From positions 59,683,561 to 59,747,560 of the forward strand of contig NC_088775.1 of NCBI RefSeq assembly GCF_954871325.1: a stretch of DNA of 64,000 nucleotides, given 5' to 3'. The notes beneath the pieces were generated by a model. The model was given only the letters and a program-made list of their open reading frames with translations, searched no databases and was not told the DNA's origin. Shown here one piece after another: positions 51,945-61,955 of the stretch. The position numbers and the translations under genes are program-made. The number at the start of each line of letters is the position of its first letter. Position 1 is the first letter of the stretch. The stretch is from Gordionus sp. m RMFG-2023 (taxonomy: Eukaryota; Nematomorpha; Gordioida; Chordodea; Parachordodidae).

Positions 51945-52427
51945 ATGAATATTGTTAATGAACCACTAAATTCCGAGTTGAATTTATGTTCAAATGGGAA
52001 TTCTCATGAAACGGATGTTACAAATGAGATTAATATTGATCAGTCAATTAAAACATATGAGATTTTAATGACTGAGAGATTAGTCGAACCTTGTCCTTGT
52101 CCAAGAGTTACTGTAAAAGTTGACTCGAGGGATATTGACATGTTGTTCGACACAGGGGCTAGCATTTCCATAATGTCTAGAAGAAATTATAAGTATTGGC
52201 CGGGGGATAAACTTGAAAAAGAATCTATGTGTGTCAGACAATTTGATGGGTCTGAGATAATAGTTTTGGGAAAAACTAAGTTGGGAGTAATTCTCCATGA
52301 TACCACATTTTTCCTAGATTTATGGGTAGTAAAGAAAGATGTGAAAACCATCATGGGGTGGGATTGGATTGTTCAGTTAGGTCCTTTTAATAATTATTGG
52401 AATATTTTTGCCATACATAATGGTTAG
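51945..52427 (+). pseudogene. Retropepsin-type protease region
   Basis: A part of the fossil element. The aspartic protease signature FDTGAS, preceded by hydrophobic residues (D-I-D-M-L), encodes its Asp-Thr-Gly at 52,149-52,157. A later stretch, MGWDWI, matches the conserved I-G-x-D position of retropepsins. It lies between the zinc knuckles and the reverse transcriptase, the normal order. Confidence 0.8.
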
Positions 52428-52804
52428 GCCCTAAATCAGACTAAAAACAGAAATATCGCTAATAATGCTCGAAAAAATATTCATGAAATAGAAGGGACGG
52501 ATTTAACCGTAAGACAAGATGATTCAACCCGTAATTCTGATAGTTATGTAAATTCCACAGAATTAATGGTTGAAAACAATAGTAGCATTGACCCCAATGG
52601 TTGATATTGGTATTCATGCTATTGGTATTCATGAATTACATAGTAAAAATATATCTCGTATAATGAAGAAATATGAAATAGTTTTCGAAGATAAATTAGG
52701 TTGATGATTATCAAGTAGATATAAAATTAAGGGAGGGATTTTAACCTATTTTTCTAGCGTGTCGACGAGTTCCTTTTGAATGGAAAAAGGAAATTGACGA
52801 AGAA

Positions 52805-53497
52805 TTGGATCAGTGGGTTAAAGATGGCATTATTGTTCCAGTGGAATATAGTGTATGGGCAACCCCGTTGGTACCGGTTAAGAAATCAAATGGTAAATTG
52901 AGGCTCTGTGCTGATTTCAGAGTAACCGTTAATAGATGGGTAGCAGAAGTTAAATATCCTTTACCCCGAATTGAGGAAATTTTGGCCCAGTTGAAGGGAG
53001 TGAAATATTTTTCAAAGGTTGATTTTTCGTCAGCCTATTTACAATTACCTTTGAGGGAGGAGATTCGTAAATTATTGACGATCACGACTCCTAAAGGGTT
53101 GTTTGCTTTTTGTAGATTACCATTTGGGTTGAGTGTGACAGCACCTATTTTTCAGCGTACCATGGCGTCCGTTTTCCAAGGACTAGAGGGGGTATTTTAT
53201 TACATGGATGATGTGCTAATTACAGGGATGACGCCTGAGCAGCATAACCAACGTTTGGAGGAAGTTTTTAAAAGAATTCATGGTAAAGGCTTGAGAGCCA
53301 GCAAGGAGAAAAGCATTTTGGGCGTAACGGAGGTAGAATATTTAGGTCATCACATAAATGGGATTGAGGTGAAACCATTACAAAAAAATTTGAAGAATAT
53401 ATTAAATTTGAAGCAGCCCAATAGTAAGACTGAGGTACAGTCCTTTTTGGGTATGGTAAATTACTACCATCGTTTTATAGAGGATTTTGCGAAGTAG
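52805..53497 (+). pseudogene. Reverse transcriptase region (YMDD)
   Basis: A part of the fossil element. Conserved RT blocks are readable: SVWATPLVPVKKSNGKLRLC, ADFRVTVN, KYPLPRIEE, FSKVDFSSAYLQLPL, CRLPFGLS, APIFQRTM, YYMDDVLITG (YMDD at 53,201-53,212), VEYLGHHI and the connection block VQSFLGMVNYYHRFI. Block order and wording are Ty3/gypsy. Confidence 0.92.
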
Positions 53498-54268
53498 CTT
53501 CCCCGTTATATGAGTTATTAAAAAAAGGTGTTCATTTCGATTGGAAAGTGGAGCAACAAGAAGCATTTGAAATTTTAAAAGGAAAGATTGGGGAAGAGCC
53601 AATTTTAGTATGTTTCAACAATTATTTAGAAATCATTTTAGCTGTTGATGCCTCCAACAAAGGTGTTGGAGGAGCCTTATTACATGTAATTGATGGTGTG
53701 GAAAGACCCATTCTTTTTTTCCCGAGTTTTTAGGGATGTCGAAACGAGATATTCGGTGATTGAACAAGTGGCCTTGGCCGTGATTTTCGGTTTGACGAAA
53801 TGCCGTGAATATTTGATTGGTAAAAAATTTGAAATTTTTACTGACCACAAACCGTTAATCCACCTATTCCGAAAGGATAATAAGGAGTTAATGTTAACTC
53901 CCCGGTTACAACGTTGGTTATTATTAGTGGGCAGTTTTAACGTGGAGGTTAGATATCGTCGGGGCAAAGAGAATCATTCGCCGGATATTTTGTCCAGGTT
54001 GGGTTCTGGCTGTGCAGACCCGGAAATAAATAATAGTATAAACATTGATAGAGAGAAGGCCTTAGTGCGTTCTCTGTCTTATATTTTAAAAGGGGGTCCT
54101 ATCAATTGGGAGGATTTGAAAACCAATACTGTGAATGACAAAGTTCTAGGTCAGGTAAAATTAAGTCTAACAGGAGAGAAACCTTGGAAAAACAAATATG
54201 ATGCATATAAAAAAATACAGAAAGAATTATCAATTGTTGATTGTATTATGAGGGGAACAGGGCCGTAA
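53498..54268 (+). pseudogene. RNase H region
   Basis: A part of the fossil element. Landmarks are AVDASNKGVGGAL, then RYSVIEQVALAVIFGLTKCR, then FEIFTDHKPL and SPDILSRLG, the usual gypsy RNase H landmarks with acidic active-site positions. It follows the RT connection block directly. Confidence 0.88.
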
Positions 54269-55134
54269 TTCCTTATAAATTACGGAGTAAAATTATGAAA
54301 TTATTGCACGCCGGTCACCAAGGTCGAGTCAAGATGAAATCTTGGGCTCGAGAATATGTATGGTGGCCTGGTATGGGCAATGATATTGAACGAATTACCA
54401 AGAAATGCGTTCCTTGTAATGCCTGTGCCCCGTAAAGAGGTAGAGCAATTTTGGCCTAAATCAAAGAAACCTTGGGAACGTATCCACATTGATTTCTTTG
54501 ATCTTGATAAAAAAGCATATTTTTTAGTGGTAGACTCGTATTCTAAATGGATAGAATATGCAGAAGTACATGGGTATACCATAAAAATTGTTGTTAAAAA
54601 ATTAAGAGAATTATATGCTCGGTTCGGTTTTCCCGACACAATAGTGTCTGATGGGGGTTCCGCCTTTGTCAGTGAGGATTTTAAACAGTTTTGTGTTGAG
54701 TCACAGACAAAACACATTCTAGATCCACCATATTATCCCAGCTCGAATGGACAAGCTGAGAGGATGGTAGCCATTGTTAAAAATTGGCTTAAAAAGGTTG
54801 GAACCCATAAAGATGAGACTTACATATCTCAATTATATTACCTCAATTCTCGCAATCGAGAGGAGGTTACGCCTGTAGAGTTATTTTTAGGTAGGCGAAC
54901 ACGGGGTCCTTAGATTTCTTAAAACCAAAAAGGAATATTATTACCTCAATGGAAGTAAAATTAGGGGTAAAGTTTTCAGTGAGACAAAAAGTTTGGGCCA
55001 GATTGTTTGACAATCGTAAAACAAAATGGGAAAGAGGTCGGGTCATATTAAATCGGGGTTCGAAATTGAGTGAAATTTTGTTAATAACCTGGGTTACGGT
55101 GATCCGTCATCACGATCATTTAAAATTGGGATAA
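54269..55134 (+). pseudogene. Integrase region
   Basis: A part of the fossil element. An HHCC zinc-binding module is readable (H-A-G-H-Q-G, then CVPCNAC), then the DDE core: WERIHIDFFDLD, TIVSDGGSAFVSEDF, and PPYYPSSNGQAERMV, whose glutamate completes the triad. The C-terminal part runs to about 55,134. The whole is broken. Confidence 0.9.
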
Positions 55135-56218
55135 ATAAGAGGGGTAAATAATATGAGAAGACATACTAGATTTTTTTTTACGGTTCATATCGGTCCGGGT
55201 TACATATATTGAATCATATTGTAATATGTCAATATATGCAGGTTTATGGTCATTGTCGATTCTATGTATAGTTCAATTCAGACGGGTTCATTAAAAAGTT
55301 TTTCACCATTTTAGTGATATTGAAAAGTTTTTGTTTTGGTTCGTTAAGGAATGTTCTGTGTATGCCAGATGATAGGGACAATAAGTCATTTTTGTGAAAT
55401 GAATAGAAAAGTTTTTTTTTAAATTTAATGAATAGATGTTGTTTTCTTTTCGTGAAAGAATAGAAAGGTTTTGTTTTTATCTTTTCTTGAATGAAGGGAC
55501 AAGTTTTGTTTTTATATTTTATTGAATGAATCGAAAGTTTTTTTTGAGGGGTATTAAAATAGCTTTTGTTATCAGTGTAGGCTAAAAGTTTTTTTTTATC
55601 ATGGTACTGCATAATGTATATTGAAAAGAAAATCTTAAACACATTTGGTAAAAGATTGTTGTTGCATTTTTTTTCCTAACTTATTTTATTGGAAGTGCCT
55701 TTAATTTTGTAATTAAAATTAGAAATGAATAATACTAACTTGGGGGATTCGCTTGAGTGAATGAGATTTGTTTTACAAATACTGTTGTGTTATTGGTTTC
55801 ATTTGACGCTCACCCCAAGTGATATTGTTGATAATAATATAGAGATAGTTGAAGCACATGTGAGAAATAAGTTTTTATTTTTGTTATAATATATGTGCCT
55901 CAACTAGTTTATATTATACCATAAGTTTTTTTTTAAAGATGCATGCGCCGCAACTAGTATACATTAAACCATAATTTTTTTTTATATCAATAAACACTAT
56001 ATAGGAAATTTTTTTATATATCTATAATCTTAAAATTTAAAAAAAAATTTTTTTTTTTAAATTTTAAATTAAGTTTTTTTCCCCTTTCGTTTTGTTTAAA
56101 ATAAAATTTTTGTTATATTTAAATCGTCACTACGTACAACTGTGGTGTAATCCTCCATTTATTAGTCGACATACAATCCTTAGGATAATACTCGTCCGTC
56201 GCCCCAAACATCGTAAAC
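55135..56218 (+). other. Long T-rich non-coding stretch inside the gypsy element
   Basis: No gene. From about 55,280 to 55,640 imperfect units of the form GAATGAATAGAAAAGTTTTT recur with variable T runs. At about 55,890-55,985 a segment of roughly 60 bp is doubled (GTGCCTCAACTAGT... / GCGCCGCAACTAGT...), each followed by a long T run. The length is unusual for the space between integrase and the 3' LTR. Confidence 0.6.
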
Positions 56219-56605
56219 ATGGAAACAAATAGCTGTTTGATCGATTTTGGATCCTGCTATTTACAAGTCACATTAATACCTAAGAATACTGGAATGACTA
56301 TTCAATCTCCGGTATCCCAGGAAAATTCTATGGCGTCTGGAGGGCTCAGGAAGCGAAGATGCTTCTATTGCCACAGCGATAGTCATATCCGTAGCCAATG
56401 TCTAAGTTTGGGTAAGGATGTTTGCCAACCTCTAGCCACAATTCGTGATAACTCTACCGGTCGATCCGCCAAACATCATCGACGAAGACTGGGTGACTCA
56501 ACGCAATTGCAGTCGTCATTTTCTCCCAATCTTCCGGCTCCGTCGGCCAATCGGAGTGAACTAATGGGCACATCCAGTGGTCATTCTAGCATCGCATCAA
56601 CCTGA
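56219..56605 (+). CDS. Zinc-knuckle ORF between integrase and the 3' LTR (128 aa)
   Basis: A frame starting at ATG, noticeably less AT-rich than its surroundings. Residues around the middle hold one CCHC knuckle, CFYCHSDSHIRSQC, at 56,360-56,401 (C-x2-C-x4-H-x4-C), preceded by a basic run (LRKRR). The C-terminal part is rich in Ser, Pro and Arg (HHRRR) and looks disordered. Such motifs bind single-stranded nucleic acid. The ORF sits inside the LTR element in the place where some gypsy lineages carry env, but it has no signal peptide or membrane segment, so it is not env-like. It could be an accessory nucleocapsid-like protein, a captured host fragment, or the end of a longer spliced product. 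Expression is unknown. Confidence 0.45.
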   Translation: METNSCLIDFGSCYLQVTLIPKNTGMTIQSPVSQENSMASGGLRKRRCFYCHSDSHIRSQCLSLGKDVCQPLATIRDNSTGRSAKHHRRRLGDSTQLQSSFSPNLPAPSANRSELMGTSSGHSSIAST

Positions 56606-56871
56606 TCAACAGAAGACATTCTCAAGAGGGCTATAAGTAGTATTCATGAGCCCGCTCCGTCGACATCAACCTCCTCAGCGGTATCCCAACGTAATGACGC
56701 AATGGATTTGTGGGGGAATCAATTACTGCTCTCGTGATGACTCCCACAAAGTCCGCTATATTCCCATTTATGGATGCATACTGTATGAATATATGTCGAC
56801 CATTTTTTTTTACCAAAATATATATACCATTTATTTTTTGTTGTTTGTTTGTATGCATGCCACGGGCCCAT

Positions 56872-56883
56872 AAAGGGGTGGCA
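56872..56883 (+). other. Candidate polypurine tract
   Basis: AAAGGGGTGGCA lies immediately before the 3' LTR, where gypsy elements have the plus-strand primer. It is mostly purine with one T and one C, so the assignment rests mainly on position. Confidence 0.5.
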
Positions 56884-57249
56884 TGTCATAAATGATACAT
56901 TTTTATAGTAACTGTCAATCATTTGATATGATATATTTTTGTTTATCTATTTTTTTTATATAGTTAACATGTTAGTTATTTTAAAAATTAGAGATTTTTT
57001 TTATTCATTGATTTTTTTCATGAAACCATTATTGATTATTTTTATGAAATTACAAATAATTTTTTTAATGAACCATAATTTTTATAAAGTGACTTATCAA
57101 TATTTTTACAATAAAGCATTTATTTGTTGATTTAGTATTTGAAATTTATTTATAACATTTCCTAGGTCATTTTATTTCTAGTTGGGCAATTTCTTTTTCT
57201 CTGCTTTTCTTTTATTTTCAGAATTGCGTTTTTCGTCATATTTTTGACA
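56884..57249 (+). repeat. 3' LTR of the gypsy element (366 bp)
   Basis: Same ends as the 5' LTR. It is longer mainly because of one extra segment of about 24 bp near 57,020, which looks like a partial local duplication. It is followed directly by AGTTT, the right target duplication. Confidence 0.92.
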
Positions 57250-57254
57250 AGTTT

Positions 57255-57858
57255 GATCTCTATGCTCATTGGCTTATTAGACAAATGAAAAAAAATTTTT
57301 CTAAAAGAATATAACTTATATAGGACTACCTAAATATATAGAATTAGTTAGCCTAGTGTCCTCTATCCCCCCAGAACTCAGACGTTAAGAGCCATCATAA
57401 GTGCTTACCCTATGTCTATAAACAATGTGAAAAAATTATAAATAAAGGTTAATCATTTTTTAAAATAATGACTATTATTTAAATTTTTCATAAAAAAGGC
57501 AAACCAAATTTTTTTTTATATAAATATGATATATCCAAACGCTTGCACTAAGTAGATTTCCAATAAATTTTATGGAAAACCTCCCACCTAATAGTCCCCC
57601 CCCCGCAATGTTATAGTACTATTGCCTCTTAATGTTTTTCGTCAATAATACTTACCTTGCTAAGTACATGATCGGAAGGGAATGTCTTCATATATCCTTT
57701 TGGGAATATGCAGTTCTCTTTTAGGGGGAAGAGAATGAATATTATTTTGGGGGTAGACCCGACTGATTTAATTGAACTACTAGCTGCTTAGTTCTTGAAT
57801 TGTCTTTCTTCTAAATTATATTTAATAAATCACAAATTAAAATTAGATACAAAAATAA
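57255..57858. other. AT-rich spacer, nothing recognised
   Basis: Only a nine-C run at 57,596-57,604 and ordinary AT-rich sequence. No coding signal. Confidence 0.5.
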
Positions 57859-58585
57859 GGGATCGGTCAATTGATTGGTCAAATTCAGTTAAATAACCGA
57901 TCAATTGGCCAGGTCAAATACTCTAAAAAGTCTTAAGAAAAACAATTGAAAATATGTTTGAAAAAAGAAAAAACGATATAAATACATGTGATCATAATAC
58001 TGCTTATTTATTTAATCAAGGCGAGCATCTTACTGGCAGGGAATTTATTGAAGTGTGTAATAATACAAGAATAGCATTTTACAAGGTGGTGATCAAAATA
58101 TCATAAATTCAGTAGTAGAAGGGGCATGTTTATAACAAATTATGTGGAAAGCAGTATCTTTCATAAGAAGCAATCATATTCCGGCCTCAAGTTAGTTAGA
58201 CATGTCCCACCATGTCATTAAGAGAAATGAAAATTTACTAACAATTCATAATTCTAGTTCTTCTTAAGAAATTGGTCTATCTGGGTTAATATTCTTACTA
58301 AAACAAAAATCGACCGAAGACCTCGACAACAGGAAAATTATTTAAAAATATTAAAGAAAATGATAATATTGAATATGAATCAGAACAAGACTCTGCCACG
58401 GAAAGCGAAAATCAGTTATTGAATGGCAATGAATTTAAAAAATATTATAAAATTAATATTATAGATTCATTTTACTATTATATACAAAATAAAGCAAATA
58501 TTCTTAAAACATTTATTTTAATTTGACCAGTCAAATATAGATCAATTGACCGAATCGTATTTGGCCGGTTAATTATACAACCCTG
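57859..58585. repeat. Possible DNA-transposon relic with facing TCGGTCAATTGAT motifs
   Basis: TCGGTCAATTGAT at about 57,873-57,885 is inverted exactly on the right side at about 58,540-58,552. Related GGTCAAAT and GGCC elements lie nearby on both sides. The right end, reversed, begins CAGGGTTGTATAATTAACC, a form seen at ends of hAT-like and related elements. The interior has short fragments that may be coding (for example GEHLTGREFIEVCNN) but no family could be recognised. Boundaries are uncertain and no target duplication was found. Confidence 0.35.
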
Positions 58586-59264
58586 CAAAATTATTTACCT
58601 TAGCCAATGGCGCTGATTTATTTTAGTTATATCTTCAAACTTCTTGTACATACTTAATATCTTTAAGATTTTTGGTTGAATGCCCTAATAAGTTTAGTTT
58701 ATAATTTTATCAATTTAAAAATTAATTATATATAAAAAATGTAAAACTATCTTTTAAAATTGAGGTGTAAATTTATATTCTAAAGAAAAGAACGAACCAG
58801 TGGGTATGAGTCATTATGCTATTAAATACAATCCACCCCCATAAGATTCTAATGAAGTTATTAAATCATGCCTCAACAGTAAAGATATTGCCATGCCATC
58901 ATCCTCCAGTGGTAGAAATCTTGAATATAAATATGGGAATTCGACCCCAATTACTGGTAAAATAATTTAAAAATTAGGTCAATTAAAATTTCAACCGATT
59001 ATGAAAAGGCGAATCTAAGATTTAGTCGAAAACTATCCTCAGTTTCTGGGTAATATGCCGCTTGTTATATACATTCGATCAAACAATATTTTATATAAAT
59101 TTATATTTGATATTTTTACAAATTATTTAAATATTAAAAATTTTCAACCCCTTACATTAGATGTTAAATAATAACTTCGATATGACTTTTAGAATTTTCA
59201 AAAATAAAAATTTTAAAATGATCCCACCTCAAAGCAAATTCATGTTAAGCGCCCAAGGATAGTG
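58586..59264. other. AT-rich spacer with a weak tRNA-like stretch
   Basis: Mostly featureless. At about 58,901-58,950 CCAGTGGTAGAAATC is followed some 20 bp later by GGGAATTCGACCCC. This resembles the D-arm and T-arm (box A/box B) of a tRNA-Gly-type gene, but no acceptor stem forms, so it is at most a SINE head or tRNA relic. Confidence 0.3.
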
Positions 59265-59267
59265 TTA
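59265..59267. repeat. TTA target site duplication, left of the Harbinger element
   Basis: TTA precedes the left inverted repeat, and TTA at 60,983-60,985 follows the right one. Three-base TWA/TTA targets define PIF/Harbinger insertion. Confidence 0.85.
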
Positions 59268-59305
59268 GGGTGAATTCACAGTAGAGAGCGACAGCGACAC
59301 GACAA
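59268..59305 (+). repeat. Left 38-bp terminal inverted repeat
   Basis: Starts GGGTGAATTCACAGTAGAGA and ends GCGACACGACAA. It differs from the reversed right repeat at one base (GCGACACG against GCGATACG). GTGAATTCAC inside it is itself a perfect palindrome. Confidence 0.92.
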
Positions 59306-59448
59306 AATACAAATATATGTAATTACCAATGACTATTCATAGTGAGCTTTTGCGACGCGACACGACAATCCCGCCACATTTGTCGCATTAAACTTAAAAA
59401 TCAAGTTACAAATCATTTTGTTTTTTTCCATACGACATTAACTACAAT

Positions 59449-60403
59449 ATGGCCGAAAAAGATTTACAAGTAAATTTTTGATATGCTATTAAAATAATAA
59501 ATGTTATATATACATATATCAGAATATAAATAAATATTATATTAATAATTTTTTATAGAAAATCAATAAAGAAGATTTAATCAATTCCATTAGATACCAT
59601 CCTTGTCTTTATGACAAAAAATGTATAGGTTATAAAAATAACTCAATTTGGAAATTAATATCAGCTGAAAACAATATTGAGACAGGTAATTAAAGAGTTT
59701 TTAAAATATTTTCTAAATCAACATGGAAAAATTTAAGAGATTGCTTTATGAGGGAGCATAAAAAATTGAAATCTTCAAAGAGTGGGTCAGGGGCTAATCA
59801 AACTCCCACTTGGCAATTATATCACAATATGGCTTTCCTTATTCCAACTATAGAGCCAGGAATTCAATACAGTAATTTGAAAAAAACTAATCCTGTAATA
59901 TCTAAAATTGATGAAGCAAATATTGCAAGAGCAATGTTTGAGCAAATGAGTGGTAATGAAAATTATCAATATGAAGATGGTAAATATACTAAATTTTGTT
60001 AATATTTTATTAATATATAGTCATTGAAATCCCCTACATAGATACAAATAGTGAAGATACAATTCTAAGGAATGATTGTAATCATATTTTATATAAATAA
60101 TATTATATATATTTAGCATCACCGTCAACTAGTATTGCATCAAATTTATCTTGCAAAAAATTAATTTAAAAAAAAATATTGATCAAGGTAACATTTGTAA
60201 ATATTTTTATTTATTTTAAACTAGATCTATTTGAGAAAATACTTGAAATTGAAAAAATGAAAGAAATAAGATCATCTACAAATTCTTGGTTTAATGTCAT
60301 GCTAGATCAAACCTTGGAAAAAAGATCAGAAAGGGGAAAGAAGAAGCTTATTAAAATTATTTTTGATATTCTCTTCAACTTTGACACTGATGAAGAAGAA
60401 TGA
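59449..60403 (+). pseudogene. MADF-BESS-type DNA-binding protein gene of the Harbinger element
   Basis: A split gene. A short first exon at 59,449-59,469 (MAEKDLQ) meets a GTAAAT donor. A TTTTTTATAG acceptor precedes exon 2 at 59,559-59,979, which carries the MADF domain: LINSIRYHPCLYDKK, then IWKLISAEN, then STWKNLRDCFMREHKK, then WQLYHNMAFL, with the spaced tryptophans and the W-x-L-R-D core of the family. Donor GTAAAT follows at 59,980. The last coding part, about 60,225-60,403, reads NSWFNVMLDQTLEKR with a helical basic stretch and an acidic end, BESS-like. Between them, exons near 60,021-60,077 and 60,117-60,187 are possible, but their frames do not join cleanly. A TAA at 59,691-59,693 interrupts the MADF domain, so this copy is probably non-functional. 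MADF proteins bind DNA, and in PIF elements they partner the transposase. Confidence 0.75.
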
Positions 60404-60944
60404 AAAATATTATATATTGTTATTTCATTGGAGGGCTTTTATATTATTTTAATTATATTTATGACATATATAATAAATAAACTTTCTTTTTATTAAATTA
60501 TTACAAATCAATATATAAAAATAGAGTAATATTTTTGAAATTTATTATATTATTAAGCTCTAATAGCCTTGATAATTTTATTTATCTAAAAATATTCAGA
60601 AAAGGCATCTCTAATATCTTTAGAAACTTTTGAGGGTTTTTTTATAGATTGAGGATTACATAAATAATTATTTTGTTTATGATCTTGTATACCCTTGGGG
60701 TATAGATTTATGTTTTCTATTATATCATATTAAGACACATATAATAAATAAAACTTTCTTTTTATTATATCATTACAAATAAATATAAAAAAATGGAATA
60801 ATATTTTTAAATTATAAGCTATAATTGACAAGGTAATTTATTTCTATAAAAATATTCTGAAAAAAAAATGCTTGTCGCTACTACTATGAATGCTATGTCG
60901 CTTACGACAAATCAGCTGCTCTGTCGCCTAATGTCGTGTGGTGA

Positions 60945-60982
60945 TTGTCGTATCGCTGTCGCTCTCTACTGTGAATTCACCC
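60945..60982 (-). repeat. Right 38-bp terminal inverted repeat
   Basis: Reverse complement of 59,268-59,305 with a single mismatch. It ends GTGAATTCACCC and is followed at once by TTA. Confidence 0.92.
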
Positions 60983-60985
60983 TTA

Positions 60986-61346
60986 CGCTGCGTTTATAGT
61001 GAACAAGTTATCTTCGAGCGTTGTGTTATTTTACGAGGCGTTATTACAGCGGATTCAATTTTATAAAATAATTTAAGATAAAGCTAAAATAAAGATAATT
61101 ATTTTATAATATAAGATTTAAGAAAAATCATATACCTTTTTATAGAATTCTCTATTATTTTTATAATCGTATAGCATCTTTTTTATCAACACATTGCTAC
61201 ATGTTTTCAAATTTTATCATAGCGTTATCATCATACATAACGTTCCATATTTATATGTTCAAACCTATTTATTGGCTTTATTTTGCAATAATGCTGCGTT
61301 AAATAAAGCAAAGCTTGCGCAAAACGCGCTTACTGTAAATGCGGCC
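60986..61346. mobile_element. Harbinger-like MITE abutting the MADF element
   Basis: A 361-bp non-coding element. The left end reads CGCTGCGTTTATAGTGAAC. The right end, reversed, reads GGCCGCATTTACAGTAAGC, matching at about two thirds of positions over 24 bases. TTA lies on both outer sides (60,983-60,985 and 61,347-61,349). The shared TTA means the MADF element inserted exactly at this MITE's edge, or used the same target. Arms are diverged, so it is older than its neighbour. Confidence 0.6.
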
Positions 61347-61349
61347 TTA

Positions 61350-61955
61350 AGAAGAGAGATGTAATTAAGGTTAAGAGATATGAGTTGGGTTTAGAATTTA
61401 CTATTAAAAATGGCTAATGTCGAATAGAACATGAGACATTGAACCAACTAAAATTTTATATGATCGAGATAACATTTATAATATTTATATTTAAAAAATC
61501 GTCATTTTCGAAAAGAATCAATCGTTTGTGTGCGTATATCTATTGATAGTTCTGGATTCGAATCAAGCAAGAACTATGTTTATCTTCAGAAGCCAATATA
61601 GTGGTCCTTTCCTTGGGCAGATAATAAATATAATATCAGAAGCGAACGCGTGATTCCGTCTTTTAAATATAAAAATGTGTATTATTGCATATTTTTTTAA
61701 AAAAATTAATCGTTGTTTAGCAAATTTGATTTATGTTTTGTGAATTTGGTTGTTGTTTGGTAAATTGCTTTATGACTATGCGATTTAAGTGTACAAAATA
61801 ATTAAATTTAATTGTTGTTCATAAGCTTCTATTATAAGGACCAACCTTATGCATCATTACCCTTTTTTCTTCTTTTAAATTTTCTACTTTTTAGGCTTTT
61901 TAATCGAAGCCAAATAGCTGGCTAAACTGTGTTTAGTCGAACCAAGACAGGGCAA
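61350..61955. other. AT-rich intergenic sequence
   Basis: No gene or mobile element recognised. A small imperfect hairpin, TAGTTCTGGATTCGAATCAA followed by GCAAGAACTA, lies near 61,547-61,577. Its function is unknown. Confidence 0.45.

Larger units (their letters stand above)
50339..57249 (+). mobile_element. Ty3/gypsy LTR retrotransposon, structurally complete fossil
   Basis: A 6,911-bp element with two LTRs (50,339-50,683 and 56,884-57,249), each with TGTCA...TGACA ends, flanked by the 5-bp target duplication AGTTT at 50,334-50,338 and 57,250-57,254. Between the LTRs, in order: a gag-like region with zinc knuckles, aspartic protease, reverse transcriptase, RNase H, integrase, a long T-rich stretch, and a separate zinc-knuckle ORF. 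Domain order PR-RT-RH-IN and the RT sequence place it in Ty3/gypsy, with resemblance to Mag-like elements. The coding part is broken in several places, so it looks inactive. By eye the LTRs differ at about six bases plus two indels over roughly 340 aligned bases, so insertion was fairly recent. Confidence 0.93.
59268..60982 (+). mobile_element. PIF/Harbinger element carrying only a MADF-type gene
   Basis: A 1,715-bp element bounded by 38-bp terminal inverted repeats with one mismatch and by TTA duplications. PIF/Harbinger elements normally encode two proteins, a DDE transposase and a Myb/SANT- or MADF-type DNA-binding partner. Here only the MADF partner gene is found. The remaining sequence is too short for a transposase of the usual 350-450 codons, and none was seen. 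Copies of GTCGC/GCGAC lie just inside both ends (59,350-59,395 and 60,870-60,935). The near-perfect termini suggest recent movement, presumably using a transposase supplied from elsewhere. Confidence 0.87.

Noticed and set aside
55262-55642. 126-codon minus-strand frame
   Set aside because: It reads the T-rich repeat stretch of the gypsy element backwards, giving Lys/Phe-rich low-complexity sequence.
56631-56922. Several short overlapping frames before the 3' LTR
   Set aside because: Mutually overlapping frames of 60-75 codons on both strands with no domain; chance openness.
58896-58970. A functional tRNA gene
   Set aside because: No acceptor stem or anticodon arm forms; only box-like similarity remains.
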